From NCBI GenBank assembly GCA_910587765.1, contig CAJUNR010000018.1, forward strand, positions 1 to 64,000: 64,000 nt of DNA, given 5' to 3'. The notes below the pieces were generated by a model, which worked only from the letters and a program-made list of their open reading frames with translations, searched no databases and had not been told where the DNA came from. Each line of letters begins with the position of its first letter. The stretch's first letter is position 1. The position numbers and the translations under genes were made by a program. The DNA comes from an uncultured Lachnospiraceae bacterium. Lineage in GTDB: Bacteria > Bacillota > Clostridia > Lachnospirales > Lachnospiraceae. Shown piece by piece: positions 16,435 through 25,028 of the stretch.

Positions 16435-17946
16435 TCACGCCTGCGCGCGGTCGTCCGCATCGAACCAGAATTCCACGCCGTTTTCGTAGTTGACCGCTCC
16501 GTAATTCCGGTGCATGGACTCGAGAACCGCCTTGACGATGGAAAGCCCTACGCCGCTTCCCCCGTACTCTCTTGTTCTGGCTTTGTCCACCTTGTAGAAT
16601 TTGTCCCAGATCCGCTCCAGATCCTGCTCCGGTATGGGCTTCCCGGTGTTGAATACGCCCACACGGACCCGGTCCGTCTGTCTGCGAACCGTGATTTTGA
16701 TCACCTTCTCCCCTTCCACATGGTTCAGCGCGTTGCTGATATAATTGTTCATCACTTCCTGCAGCTTGTACTCGTTGGCCCATACAAAGACCGGCTCCGT
16801 CTGCTCAAAAACAAGACGCACCTGCTTCTGTTCAAAGAGAATCTTCACGGACTGGAGCAGATTGTGGATCATAAGCGTGATGTCGAAGCGTTCCATGGTC
16901 ACAACTTCGCTTCCGAACTCCAGTTCGTTCAGCGTCAGCAGATTCTTCACCATCCGGTTCATCTTCCCCGCCTCGTCCATGATCACCTCGCAGTAAAAAT
17001 TCCGGCTCTCGGGATCGTCGTTGATACATTCCTTCAGCCCTTCCGCGTATCCCTGGATCAGAGCGATCGGGGTCTTCAGTTCATGGGACACGCTGGAGAG
17101 AAATTCCCTGCGCATCTCCTCGTTTTTCGTCTTCTGCTCGATGTCCTTCTGCAGTTCATTATTGGCCGTCTTCAACTCGGATATGGTCTTCTCCAGCGTC
17201 TCCGAGAGGCGGTTCATATGGTTGCCGAGAAACGCAATCTCATCGTCCTCTTCGCCGGAAAATTTGACGTCGAAATCCAGCGCGCTCATCCGCTGCGAGA
17301 GCCTCGCAAGCTCCAGAAGCGGCTCCGAAAGCCTCCTGGACACCATCTGGATGATCAGGCCGCCGATCACCAGCACGCTCAGCCCCACATACAGAAGAAA
17401 GCGGTTGGCAAGCTGCACGCTCTCCCGAATCGGCTCCAGCGCCGCCCGCATCAGAAAAAATTCCCCGTTTTTCAGGGAACCCGTCATCTCCAGGTATTCG
17501 ACTCTGGAATAGGAATCCGCATTCATCCGAATCGCATAAGTGTCCTTCTCCTCCAGAATCTCCCCCTTCTCTCCCGGCGGGAACTGTCCGAACAGATACA
17601 TGTAAAGGCGGTTCCGCATCAGCTTGTAATCTTTCATCGTATAAATCTTTACCTGCCCGCTGTTCTCCATAACGAACAGGCTGATGTTGTTCGTCTCGCA
17701 GATCACGCCCAGTTCTTCTATAAACGCCGTTTCCTCCAGCGTCCCCGTCCCCGAAGCCTCATCCAGTCTGCCATACGCCGCCTTCAGTATCTTCTCCTTA
17801 TTGCGGACATAATACTGCTCCAGAAAAAAGTTGTTGGCAAGCCAGCAGGCGGCGAGCGCCGCCAGAAGCACCACCGAGAACAACGCCGTCATTTTTCTGC
17901 GGATCGAATGTCTGATCTGCAGTGGTTTTTTCTCTTCCCGGAACAT
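16435..17946 (-). CDS. Orphan membrane sensor histidine kinase
   Basis: A 503-aa class I histidine kinase. TM1 lies at ~20-42, an extracytoplasmic sensor at ~43-180, TM2 at ~182-206, then HAMP. A HisKA domain follows with the phospho-acceptor His near residue 284 (SSVSHELKTPIALIQGY), and a HATPase domain with NNYISNALNH (N box) and GGSGVGLSIVKAVLE (G2 box). All catalytic motifs are intact. GGGAGG lies at good distance before the ATG. No response regulator gene adjoins it: the hydrogenase operon lies upstream behind a terminator and the injection-system operon downstream behind another. Its partner must be encoded elsewhere. Position makes either neighbour a possible target, but this is only suggestive. 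Confidence 0.9.
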   Translation of the reverse strand: MFREEKKPLQIRHSIRRKMTALFSVVLLAALAACWLANNFFLEQYYVRNKEKILKAAYGRLDEASGTGTLEETAFIEELGVICETNNISLFVMENSGQVKIYTMKDYKLMRNRLYMYLFGQFPPGEKGEILEEKDTYAIRMNADSYSRVEYLEMTGSLKNGEFFLMRAALEPIRESVQLANRFLLYVGLSVLVIGGLIIQMVSRRLSEPLLELARLSQRMSALDFDVKFSGEEDDEIAFLGNHMNRLSETLEKTISELKTANNELQKDIEQKTKNEEMRREFLSSVSHELKTPIALIQGYAEGLKECINDDPESRNFYCEVIMDEAGKMNRMVKNLLTLNELEFGSEVVTMERFDITLMIHNLLQSVKILFEQKQVRLVFEQTEPVFVWANEYKLQEVMNNYISNALNHVEGEKVIKITVRRQTDRVRVGVFNTGKPIPEQDLERIWDKFYKVDKARTREYGGSGVGLSIVKAVLESMHRNYGAVNYENGVEFWFDADDRAQA

Positions 17947-17978
17947 TCCGGCACCTCCCTTCTGTGCATCGTCACTCT

Positions 17979-17984
17979 ATTCTA
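17979..17984 (-). promoter_or_regulatory. Extended -10 promoter of the sensor kinase gene
   Basis: TGTTAGAAT on the minus strand gives an extended -10 (TGnTAGAAT) 33 bp before the start codon. It lies between the hydA terminator and the kinase ribosome binding site. No good -35 hexamer is present. Confidence 0.45.
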
Positions 17985-18052
17985 ACACGACCCGCGCAGA
18001 TTTTCTTCTTTTTCACAGGAAATTCACAATGAGATTGGAAATACTGCCACTG

Positions 18053-18085
18053 AAAAAGACGGAGCCGCATGTGCTCCGCCTTTTT
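18053..18085 (-). terminator. Terminator of the hydrogenase operon
   Basis: GGCGGAGC-ACATGCG-GCTCCGTC followed by TTTTT on the minus strand lies 22 nt after the hydA stop codon. The opposite strand also ends in TTTTT, so it could act in both directions. Confidence 0.85.
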
Positions 18086-18107
18086 ATTCTGTATTTTACA
18101 TCCGCCC

Positions 18108-19814
18108 TTAATGAGAACAGAACTCCTCATTGTGCAGCAGCTTGTGCTCTTTGCCCTTGAGGAAACCTTCGTACAGGGAGATAATGGTCGGGTTCTCGTC
18201 ACACTTCTTGATGACGGAGATATTGTCCGCATTGTAGATGCCCGTCGTTCTTGCGTTCTTCGCCTTCAGGCCCTTCAGACGCGGCTGTCCGCCTCCCATA
18301 ACGCATCCGCGGCGGCATGCCATCACCTCGATGAGATGATACTCTTTCTCACCGCTCCTCACCTGCTCCATAACGGTCTTTGCATTGGCAAGTCCGCTGA
18401 CGACACAGATCTTCACATCCATTCCGCCATAAGGAATCGTAAATTCACGGATGAAATCATCTTCGCCGGTCTGGCGGACGCCGCACTCCGCGATGCGGTC
18501 CAGAGTCGCCTTGTCATGTCCCTCCGTCAGCCTGCGAATGACTGCCTCGGTCACGCCGCCGGTCACGCCGAAGATCACGCCGCCGCCGGAACCCAGACCG
18601 AACGGAATATCGGAAGCCTCGGATTCCAGATCCGCAAAGTCGATGCCGGTCGTCTTGATCATCTGCACGAGCTCGGTCGTCGTAATAACGAAATCCGTAT
18701 CCTGCTCACCCTCGGTGCGGCTGTTGGCGCGTCTCGCCTCCATCTTCTTGGCGGTACACGGCATGAAGGATACCATCACGGTCTTCTTGTCGCCGCCGTT
18801 GGCCGGATCACGGAAGTATTCCTTCACCACTGCGGAGAGCATTCCCTGCGGGGAACGGCAGGTCGATACATTGTCCTTGAACTCCTCGAACTGATCGCCC
18901 ACAAATTTCACCCATGCCGGACAGCAGGAGGTGAGCAGCGGAAGCTTGCCGCCGTTCTTCACGCGGTCAAGGAACTCTGCGGACTCTTCCATGATCGTAA
19001 GGTCTGCACTGAAGTTCGTATCGTAAACCTCGTCGAAGCCCATTCTGTGAAGCACGCTGACGATCTTGCCCATGGTGCTCTTTCCCTTGGGAAGGCCAAA
19101 AGCGTCGCCTACCGCCACGCGGACGGACGGAGCGATCTGCGCTACCACGCGCACATTCGGATCTGCCAGCGCATCCCATACGGCTTCCTTGTCGTCCTTG
19201 ATGCTGATCGCACCGGTCGGACAGAAGACGCGGCACTGTCCGCAGTTCACGCACTCGGTCGTCGCGATCTCGCGGTCAAATGCCGGCATTACCATGGCGT
19301 CGGAACCGCGGTGAGCGAATCCGAGCGCGCCCACGCCCTGCAGCTCGCTGCAGACACGCACGCAGTTGCCGCAGAGAATACATTTATTCGGATCACGAAC
19401 GATGGAAGGCGAGCTGAGATCCAGCGGCTTCTCTTCCCGATAGTTCTTGAAACGCACTTCCGTCACGCCGAAGCGCAGCGCCAGCGCCTGCAGATCGCAG
19501 TCCCCGCTCTTCACGCAGGTCGTACAGTCTCTGCAGTGAGCTGCCAGAAGCAGTTCGATAATCATCTTGCGGTATTTTTTCAGTTTTCCGGTGTTGGTAT
19601 AGATCTCCATACCGTCGCGGGGTTCCTCGGAGCAGGATGCGAACATCCTTCCTCTGTTGTCCTCTACCGTACACAGACGGCAGGCGCCGAAAGTGGAGAG
19701 TTCCGAGTGATAGCAAAGAGTCGGAATGTCGATGCCGGCTTTACGGATAATAGACAGGACATTCTTCTCATCGGTAAATTCTACTTTTCTACCATCTATT
19801 GTAATTGTTCCCAT
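18108..19814 (-). CDS. hydA: [FeFe] hydrogenase catalytic subunit
   Basis: A 568-aa catalytic subunit of a multimeric [FeFe] hydrogenase (HydA/HndD type). An N-terminal 2Fe-2S domain (CYHSELSTFGACRLCTVED) comes first, then the His-containing HCRDCTTCVKSGDCDLQ cluster site, two 4Fe-4S sites (CILCGNCVRVC and CVNCGQCRVFCPTG), and the H-cluster domain. The three H-cluster signatures are complete: LLTSCCPAWVKF, FMPCTAKKMEARR and VMACRRGCVMGGGQPR. It lies 11 nt downstream of hydB. With HydB and HydC it probably couples oxidation of reduced ferredoxin and NADH to H2 production (bifurcating type). Bifurcation is inferred from subunit composition. Confidence 0.95.
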   Translation of the reverse strand: MGTITIDGRKVEFTDEKNVLSIIRKAGIDIPTLCYHSELSTFGACRLCTVEDNRGRMFASCSEEPRDGMEIYTNTGKLKKYRKMIIELLLAAHCRDCTTCVKSGDCDLQALALRFGVTEVRFKNYREEKPLDLSSPSIVRDPNKCILCGNCVRVCSELQGVGALGFAHRGSDAMVMPAFDREIATTECVNCGQCRVFCPTGAISIKDDKEAVWDALADPNVRVVAQIAPSVRVAVGDAFGLPKGKSTMGKIVSVLHRMGFDEVYDTNFSADLTIMEESAEFLDRVKNGGKLPLLTSCCPAWVKFVGDQFEEFKDNVSTCRSPQGMLSAVVKEYFRDPANGGDKKTVMVSFMPCTAKKMEARRANSRTEGEQDTDFVITTTELVQMIKTTGIDFADLESEASDIPFGLGSGGGVIFGVTGGVTEAVIRRLTEGHDKATLDRIAECGVRQTGEDDFIREFTIPYGGMDVKICVVSGLANAKTVMEQVRSGEKEYHLIEVMACRRGCVMGGGQPRLKGLKAKNARTTGIYNADNISVIKKCDENPTIISLYEGFLKGKEHKLLHNEEFCSH

Positions 19815-19825
19815 ATCTGTCCTCC

Positions 19826-21712
19826 CTATTCCTCGATATAGACCGCATCAAATGCGCAGTTGTCTTTACATGCACCGCACTTGATACAAAGCTTCGGGTT
19901 GATATGATAGCATTCCTTGCGGACGCCGGTAATCGCGCCCACCGGACAGTTCTTCGCACATTTGCCGCAGCCCTTGCAGTACTCGGGATTGATGGCAAAA
20001 CGGCGCATCGCCTGACAGACTTTCGCCGGACATCTCTTGTCCACGATATGCTCTACATATTCATCCCTGAAGGTTTTCAGCGTACTGATGACCGGAAGCG
20101 GCGCACTCTTGCCAAGACCGCACAGCGCCATGCTGCGGATCATGTTCGCCAGCTCTTCCAGACGATCCAGATCTTCCATCTCGCCTTCGCCCGCTACGAT
20201 CTTCTCGAGGATCTCCAGCATTCTCTTCGTACCTTCACGGCACGGCACGCATTTGCCGCAGGACTCTCTCTGCGTAAAGCTCATGAAGAAACGCGCCACC
20301 TCTACCATACAGGTGTTGGTGTCCATAACGACCATACCGCCGGAACCGACGATCGCGTTGAACTTCTTCACGGAATCGAAATCAAGAGGCTCGTCAAGAT
20401 GCTTCTCCGTCAGACATCCGCCGGACGGTCCGCCGATCTGCACTGCCTTGAACTCGGCGCCGTTCTTCAGTCCGCCGCCGATATCGAAGATGATCTCCCG
20501 CAGCGTGCTTCCCATCGGCACTTCGATCAGACCGGTATTCTCGATGGAACCGGTCAGGGAGAAGGTCTTCGTTCCCGGGCTGCCCTCGGTACCGATCGTC
20601 CGATACCAGTCCGCGCCCTGAAGAATGATCTTGGGAACGTTCGCGTAGGTCTCCACGTTGTTCAGAACCGTCGGTTTCTCCCAGAGACCTTTCTCTACGG
20701 TACGGGGCGGCTTCACACGCGGCATACCTCTGTTGCCCTCGATGGAAGCGGTCAGAGCGGAACCCTCGCCGCAGACAAACGCGCCCGCGCCTCTGTTAAT
20801 ATGTAAATGGAAGGAAAAATCTGTACCAAGGATATTATCGCCTAAAAGTCCTCTTTCCTCTAACTGTGCAATCGCATGGCGGAGTCTCTTCACGGACATC
20901 GGGTACTCGGCACGCACATAGATATAACCGTCGGTTGATTCCACCGCATACGCCGCGATCATCATACCTTCAATCAGCTTGAACGGATCGCCTTCCATAA
21001 CGGAACCGTCCATGAACGCTCCCGGGTCGCCCTCGTCGCCGTTGCAGACCACATAGCGGATCTTCTCTTTCTGTCTTGCAACCTGTTTCCACTTTCTTCC
21101 GCAGGGGAAGCCGCCGCCGCCGCGTCCGCGCAGTCCGGAGCGGTCCACTTCGTCGATGATCTCCTCTCTGCTCATGTCGAACATGGCCTTTGTCAGAGCC
21201 TCGAAACCGCCGGCCGCGATATACTCGTCCAGGGACTCCGCGTCCACGCGTCCGCAGTTCTCCAGAACGATTCTCGTCTGCTTCGCCATAAACGGAATAT
21301 CTTCCGGATGCTTGTAATGAACGTCTTTCTTTGAATAAAGGAGACGGTCCACCACTTCGTTTTTCAGAACGGTAGATTCAAAGATCTCCTTGCAGTCTTC
21401 GATCTGAACTTTTACATACTGAATGACTTCGTCGCCCTTCTGGATACGAACGAGCGGTCCAAGTTCGCAGAAGCCCTGGCATCCGGTCTTCTTCACGCCC
21501 ACATGCTCATGCTCTCCCTCGTCGTGGGGAGCGAAATCAAGCACAACGCCCGGAGCATCCTTGGTCAGGGTCAGAAATTCTTCGTAAATCTTCGTGGATC
21601 CTGTTGCAATACAGCCGGTACCGGAACAGACAAGTATCCTGCAGTCATATGCCGCGACCTGTTCTCTGGCTGACTCACGCACCTGTAACAATTCTTCTTT
21701 GTTCTTAATCAT
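19826..21712 (-). CDS. hydB: Hydrogenase NADH-binding subunit (NuoF-like)
   Basis: A 628-aa flavoprotein. An N-terminal thioredoxin-like 2Fe-2S domain (CSGTGCIATGSTKI ... CQGFCELGPLV) precedes the NuoF domain, which has an NADH site (GRGGGGFPCGRKWK) and an FMN site (CNGDEGDPGAFMDGSVMEGD). Next come the ESCGKCVPCREGTKRMLEIL cluster site and two C-terminal 4Fe-4S ferredoxin motifs (CKGCGKCAKNCPVG and CIKCGACKDNCAFDA). This architecture is that of HydB/HndC in ferredoxin- and NAD-dependent bifurcating hydrogenases. Its ATG overlaps the hydC stop codon by 1 nt (TGATG), so the two are translationally coupled. Confidence 0.95.
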   Translation of the reverse strand: MIKNKEELLQVRESAREQVAAYDCRILVCSGTGCIATGSTKIYEEFLTLTKDAPGVVLDFAPHDEGEHEHVGVKKTGCQGFCELGPLVRIQKGDEVIQYVKVQIEDCKEIFESTVLKNEVVDRLLYSKKDVHYKHPEDIPFMAKQTRIVLENCGRVDAESLDEYIAAGGFEALTKAMFDMSREEIIDEVDRSGLRGRGGGGFPCGRKWKQVARQKEKIRYVVCNGDEGDPGAFMDGSVMEGDPFKLIEGMMIAAYAVESTDGYIYVRAEYPMSVKRLRHAIAQLEERGLLGDNILGTDFSFHLHINRGAGAFVCGEGSALTASIEGNRGMPRVKPPRTVEKGLWEKPTVLNNVETYANVPKIILQGADWYRTIGTEGSPGTKTFSLTGSIENTGLIEVPMGSTLREIIFDIGGGLKNGAEFKAVQIGGPSGGCLTEKHLDEPLDFDSVKKFNAIVGSGGMVVMDTNTCMVEVARFFMSFTQRESCGKCVPCREGTKRMLEILEKIVAGEGEMEDLDRLEELANMIRSMALCGLGKSAPLPVISTLKTFRDEYVEHIVDKRCPAKVCQAMRRFAINPEYCKGCGKCAKNCPVGAITGVRKECYHINPKLCIKCGACKDNCAFDAVYIEE

Positions 21713-22188
21713 CAGCCCTTACCTCTCAATTCTTCAATAACTGCAAGTGCCTTTTCCGGTGTCATGGAAGGATATACATCTTCGTTCACCATCATCGTCG
21801 GAGCAAGACCGCATGCGCCCAGACATGATACTGTTTCTACCGTAAACATCATATCATCTGTCGTATGTTTTTTCTTGCTGAGTCCCAGTTCCTTCCAGAG
21901 TGCTTCCAGCACCGGTGTGGATTTCCGGACATGACAGGCCGTGCCGTCACATACCTTGATCACATATTTGCCCTTTGCCTCAAAGGAGAAGTTCTCATAG
22001 AAGGTGGCCACACTGTACGCTTTCGCCTCCTTGATTCCGATCTCCTTTGCCACATAGGTCAGCAGCTCTCCCGGCAGATAACGATACTCCGCCTGAATGT
22101 CCTGCATGATTGGGATTAATGAGCCTGCCTTGCGGCCGTAATGCTCAATAATCTCATCTGTCTTACGATAATAAGACTGATCCAGCAT
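21712..22188 (-). CDS. hydC: Hydrogenase 2Fe-2S subunit (NuoE-like)
   Basis: A 158-aa thioredoxin-fold protein with the four cysteines of a NuoE-type 2Fe-2S cluster, in CDGTACHVRKSTPVLEALW and VSCLGACGLAPTMMVNEDVY. It is the small electron-transfer subunit of the hydrogenase complex and docks on HydB. The start at 22188 is preferred over an upstream in-frame ATG because AAGGAGG stands 8 nt before it and because the longer N-terminus (MYNITKNGGQFCTN) would include the promoter region. It is the first gene of the hydCBA operon. Confidence 0.92.
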   Translation of the reverse strand: MLDQSYYRKTDEIIEHYGRKAGSLIPIMQDIQAEYRYLPGELLTYVAKEIGIKEAKAYSVATFYENFSFEAKGKYVIKVCDGTACHVRKSTPVLEALWKELGLSKKKHTTDDMMFTVETVSCLGACGLAPTMMVNEDVYPSMTPEKALAVIEELRGKG

Positions 22189-22243
22189 TCGTTTTTCCTC
22201 CTTGTTTTGTTGATTGTACAAACCGCACATGTATACGCCTACA

Positions 22244-22279
22244 ATTCTAACATTTTGAGTGGTTTTGCACAATGTGCAA
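22244..22279 (-). promoter_or_regulatory. hydCBA promoter with overlapping palindrome
   Basis: Minus strand: -35 TTGTGC (22267-22272), 17 bp, then an extended -10 TGTTAGAAT (22244-22249). A perfect palindrome, TTGCAC-AAT-GTGCAA (22265-22279), covers the -35. A repressor bound there would block polymerase. The palindrome does not match the usual Rex site. Further TTGTACA/TGTACAA motifs lie on both sides of it. Confidence 0.65.
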
Positions 22280-22317
22280 TTTGTACAGAATTGCCCGCCA
22301 TTTTTGGTAATATTATA

Positions 22318-22345
22318 CAAAAAGCGGGTTTTTACACCCGCTTTT
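22318..22345 (-). terminator. Terminator of the dynamin-pair operon
   Basis: AAAAGCGGGT-GTAAAA-ACCCGCTTTT followed by TTTTTG on the minus strand forms a 10-bp stem 57 nt downstream of the second dynamin-like gene. It separates that operon from the hydrogenase promoter. Confidence 0.85.
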
Positions 22346-22401
22346 CCTGTTATAAAATGATTGTTATCCGGAAGATTTCATGATAAAAATTTATCAATAT
22401 T

Positions 22402-25026
22402 TCACAACACGCCCTCCGTCTGTTCCAGCTCCCGCAGACAGGAGAGATTCGCCTGTATTTCCTGTCTGACTGCCTGCGCCCGCTCCTTCTGCTTTTGCTC
22501 GGCAGCGGCGAAATAATCTCTGTACCGGTTTTCGTAACTGCCGAGCAGTTCCTGAGCCCACTTCCCGAGATCCGTCCGGATTTCTCCCAGCTTCCCGGCA
22601 CACTCTTTTCTCAGTTTTGCCGTAAAATCCGCCATCGCTTCGTGCAGCTTCTGCTGCGCCGTCTTTTGTTTCATCGACAGCAAAACGGAAGTGGCAGTAA
22701 TGCCTCCCCACGTAGCCATGGAAATCAGCATTCCCAGCAAGAACAGCGCCGAATTCTCTGACAAGTCTTCGTTTGAAAGCAGATTAAAAACAGGAACCTC
22801 AATATTTTCAAAGGATGTTTTTTGAGAAAGAAGTTCTGCATCCACCGTAATCTCGCCGATTTTTTTCTGAAATTCGGTCAAATAACGGTCCGCTTCCCGT
22901 ACATAGCTTTCCGCCAGCATCTGAAACCTGCTGTTGATCCTGCTGTCGATTCCGTCCGCGATCTCCCGGGCTACCTGACGCATGATTTTGGGACATTCGT
23001 TTTTCGTGTATGCGTTTAACCTGAGGATGGAGGTCTGCGATTCGATACCGCGCATGATCTCCCGTTCACCCTCACCCGCATAGGCAATAATGAGCTGTTC
23101 TGTTTCCTTCAGACAGCGCCTGTACTCCCTGTCAACCGCATCCCCGAAATAGTCCGCCAGTTGTACAAACGCTTTACGCAGGCTTTCAAGCGAATATTTG
23201 CGGAGAATCTCTTCTTCCTCCAGCAGTCTGTGTGTATCCGTCGAAACCTGTTCTTTTAAGGAACCTGCCAGCTCCTCCAGAAGTCTCGCAATCTGCTTCT
23301 CGACCAGCACGCTGCGCCGGGCCGACAGGGAATGAAAGACGCTCTCCATATCTCTGGTAAATCCGTCGTACCATTCTTTTGACTGCTCCGCCGCCGAATC
23401 ACCGCAGACGTATTCCAGCGCTTCTCCGGCGGAGATCCCGCAGACGAGCGGCTCCTGCTGTCCGAAGCGCTGCGCCACCAGCTTTCTGGTCCTCGAGAGC
23501 ACTTTCTCTCTCTCCCGTCTGGTCGGAATAATATCCATCTTTGTAAGCAGTATAATGGCATCGTTCATCAGATGGGGAGCGTTCTCCTCCATAAAGCGTT
23601 CCATATCCTTCGACATGGCGTCTTTCGCGGGATAGAGGAGGATCGCCGCGTCCGCTTCTTCTCTCAGAACCGACTGCGTCTGCAGGATGTGTTTTTTCGA
23701 CGCCGTATCCCCCGGATTTACACCCGGCGTATCAATCAGGCAGAATCCCCGATACTCCTCCCGGATCGGAAAGATGATCTCAATCTTCTTAATCCGGTCC
23801 GCCAATGCGTTGGTCGTCGTAAGATAATCGATCTGTTCTCCGATCTCCTGCGGAAGTTTCCTGCCTGTCGCCCGTTCAAACTCCGCCTGCTCATGTCCGG
23901 CAAGGACAAAACGATATTTCTCGGGAGTCTCGATCACAATGGAGGGATCCCCGTTTCCGTCCTCCTCCTCTTTCCTCCAGCGGATGTAAGTCGGAATCGC
24001 CGTCGTCGGCAGATCGCTGACTGCCAGAAGCTTTCTGCCAAATACCGTGTTCAGGAAAGTACTCTTGCCGGAGCTGAAATTGCCGATAATGGCCAGCTTC
24101 AGCTCCGGATCACTCAGCCTTTGCTGAATCGACCGCAGCCGGGCGCCGAACGCAGCTTTCCTTTTCTGATTCGGCAGCCCGTCGATGACCGCAGACAGCC
24201 GGTGAATGTACCGCTGAACCGGCTGCTGAAAATCGTCGGCGAGGATTTTGTCCAGAAATTCGTAAAGCATTTTCTCCAGTTCCGGAATGCCGGCAAACTC
24301 CTGTCCCGCGGTCCGCCCGCCCTGATCATCGCATCTGTATTTGCAGCTGTCGACAAAAGCCACACGCGTTTGATACAGTGACTCGTCAAAGCTTCCGTCC
24401 TGATTGAGGAAAAAACGTTTCAGCCTTTCCCGGACATGTTCTTTACATGACTCCTGCGCTTCCGGTCTTATGACGTTCCAGTGCGTAAATGCCAAAAAGA
24501 CGTTCTGTAATTTTTCGCCTGAGAAATAAGAATGGTAGGTTTTTAAAAAATCCATATCGTCTTTTGTCAAAGGACGGCGTATATCCACGCAATATACAAC
24601 TGCCCCCGCTTCCGTGAGAACATCCCAATATTCTGTCGTCTCCCCGGAAGGCAGTTCTGTAAATTCATAAGCCGGATTTCTCAGGGAACAGCGAACCGTT
24701 ACCCGGCGCCAGACAGGCATACTCCTGTTCTGTGAACCCGCCGCCATGTCCGGATAATTACCCGACAAATATTTTTCCCGATACTCCTCCTCCGACAATT
24801 CTTCCTGCACCGGTCCGTCCGCAGTCCCGCCTTCCAGACAGAATCTGCCGGTATATGCGCCGTTTACAATCCGTAACGGAGTATCCATCAACAAGTACGG
24901 CAGCTTTACCGCATCCCGTCTCAGCAGATTTTCCAGCAATGCCTTTTTCCCGGAACCGTAACTGCCCGTAACGACTATTTTTACCCTGTCTCCGTCCCGT
25001 CTCTCTTTCCTCACTTCAAAATCCAT
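22402..25026 (-). CDS. Dynamin-like GTPase with two G domains
   Basis: An 874-aa bacterial dynamin-like protein. A first, degenerate GTPase-like domain has a P-loop at residues ~18-26 (VTGSYGSGKKALLENLL) and AGAVVYCVDIRRPLTKDDMD. A second, complete G domain has G1 GNFSSGKSTFLNTVFG (~315), G3 CLIDTPGVNPGD (~430) and G4 LLTKMDIIP (~494). Long helices follow, and one hydrophobic segment (SALFLLGMLISMATWGGITA) could enter a membrane. The start at 25026 is used because it lies 2 nt after the preceding gene and has a GGAAG site; a longer N-terminus would overlap that gene. It is paired with the dynamin-like gene just upstream, as bacterial dynamins often are. Membrane remodelling or stress/phage protection are the known roles of the family. 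Confidence 0.85.
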   Translation of the reverse strand: MDFEVRKERRDGDRVKIVVTGSYGSGKKALLENLLRRDAVKLPYLLMDTPLRIVNGAYTGRFCLEGGTADGPVQEELSEEEYREKYLSGNYPDMAAGSQNRSMPVWRRVTVRCSLRNPAYEFTELPSGETTEYWDVLTEAGAVVYCVDIRRPLTKDDMDFLKTYHSYFSGEKLQNVFLAFTHWNVIRPEAQESCKEHVRERLKRFFLNQDGSFDESLYQTRVAFVDSCKYRCDDQGGRTAGQEFAGIPELEKMLYEFLDKILADDFQQPVQRYIHRLSAVIDGLPNQKRKAAFGARLRSIQQRLSDPELKLAIIGNFSSGKSTFLNTVFGRKLLAVSDLPTTAIPTYIRWRKEEEDGNGDPSIVIETPEKYRFVLAGHEQAEFERATGRKLPQEIGEQIDYLTTTNALADRIKKIEIIFPIREEYRGFCLIDTPGVNPGDTASKKHILQTQSVLREEADAAILLYPAKDAMSKDMERFMEENAPHLMNDAIILLTKMDIIPTRREREKVLSRTRKLVAQRFGQQEPLVCGISAGEALEYVCGDSAAEQSKEWYDGFTRDMESVFHSLSARRSVLVEKQIARLLEELAGSLKEQVSTDTHRLLEEEEILRKYSLESLRKAFVQLADYFGDAVDREYRRCLKETEQLIIAYAGEGEREIMRGIESQTSILRLNAYTKNECPKIMRQVAREIADGIDSRINSRFQMLAESYVREADRYLTEFQKKIGEITVDAELLSQKTSFENIEVPVFNLLSNEDLSENSALFLLGMLISMATWGGITATSVLLSMKQKTAQQKLHEAMADFTAKLRKECAGKLGEIRTDLGKWAQELLGSYENRYRDYFAAAEQKQKERAQAVRQEIQANLSCLRELEQTEGVL

Positions 25027-25028
25027 TC

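Noticed and set aside
16237..17985. Long open frame (582 codons) on the plus strand
   Set aside because: It is antisense to the sensor kinase and crosses two intergenic regions, which a real gene would not do here.
18069..19841. Long open frame (590 codons) on the plus strand
   Set aside because: It is antisense to hydA, whose cofactor motifs are all intact on the minus strand.
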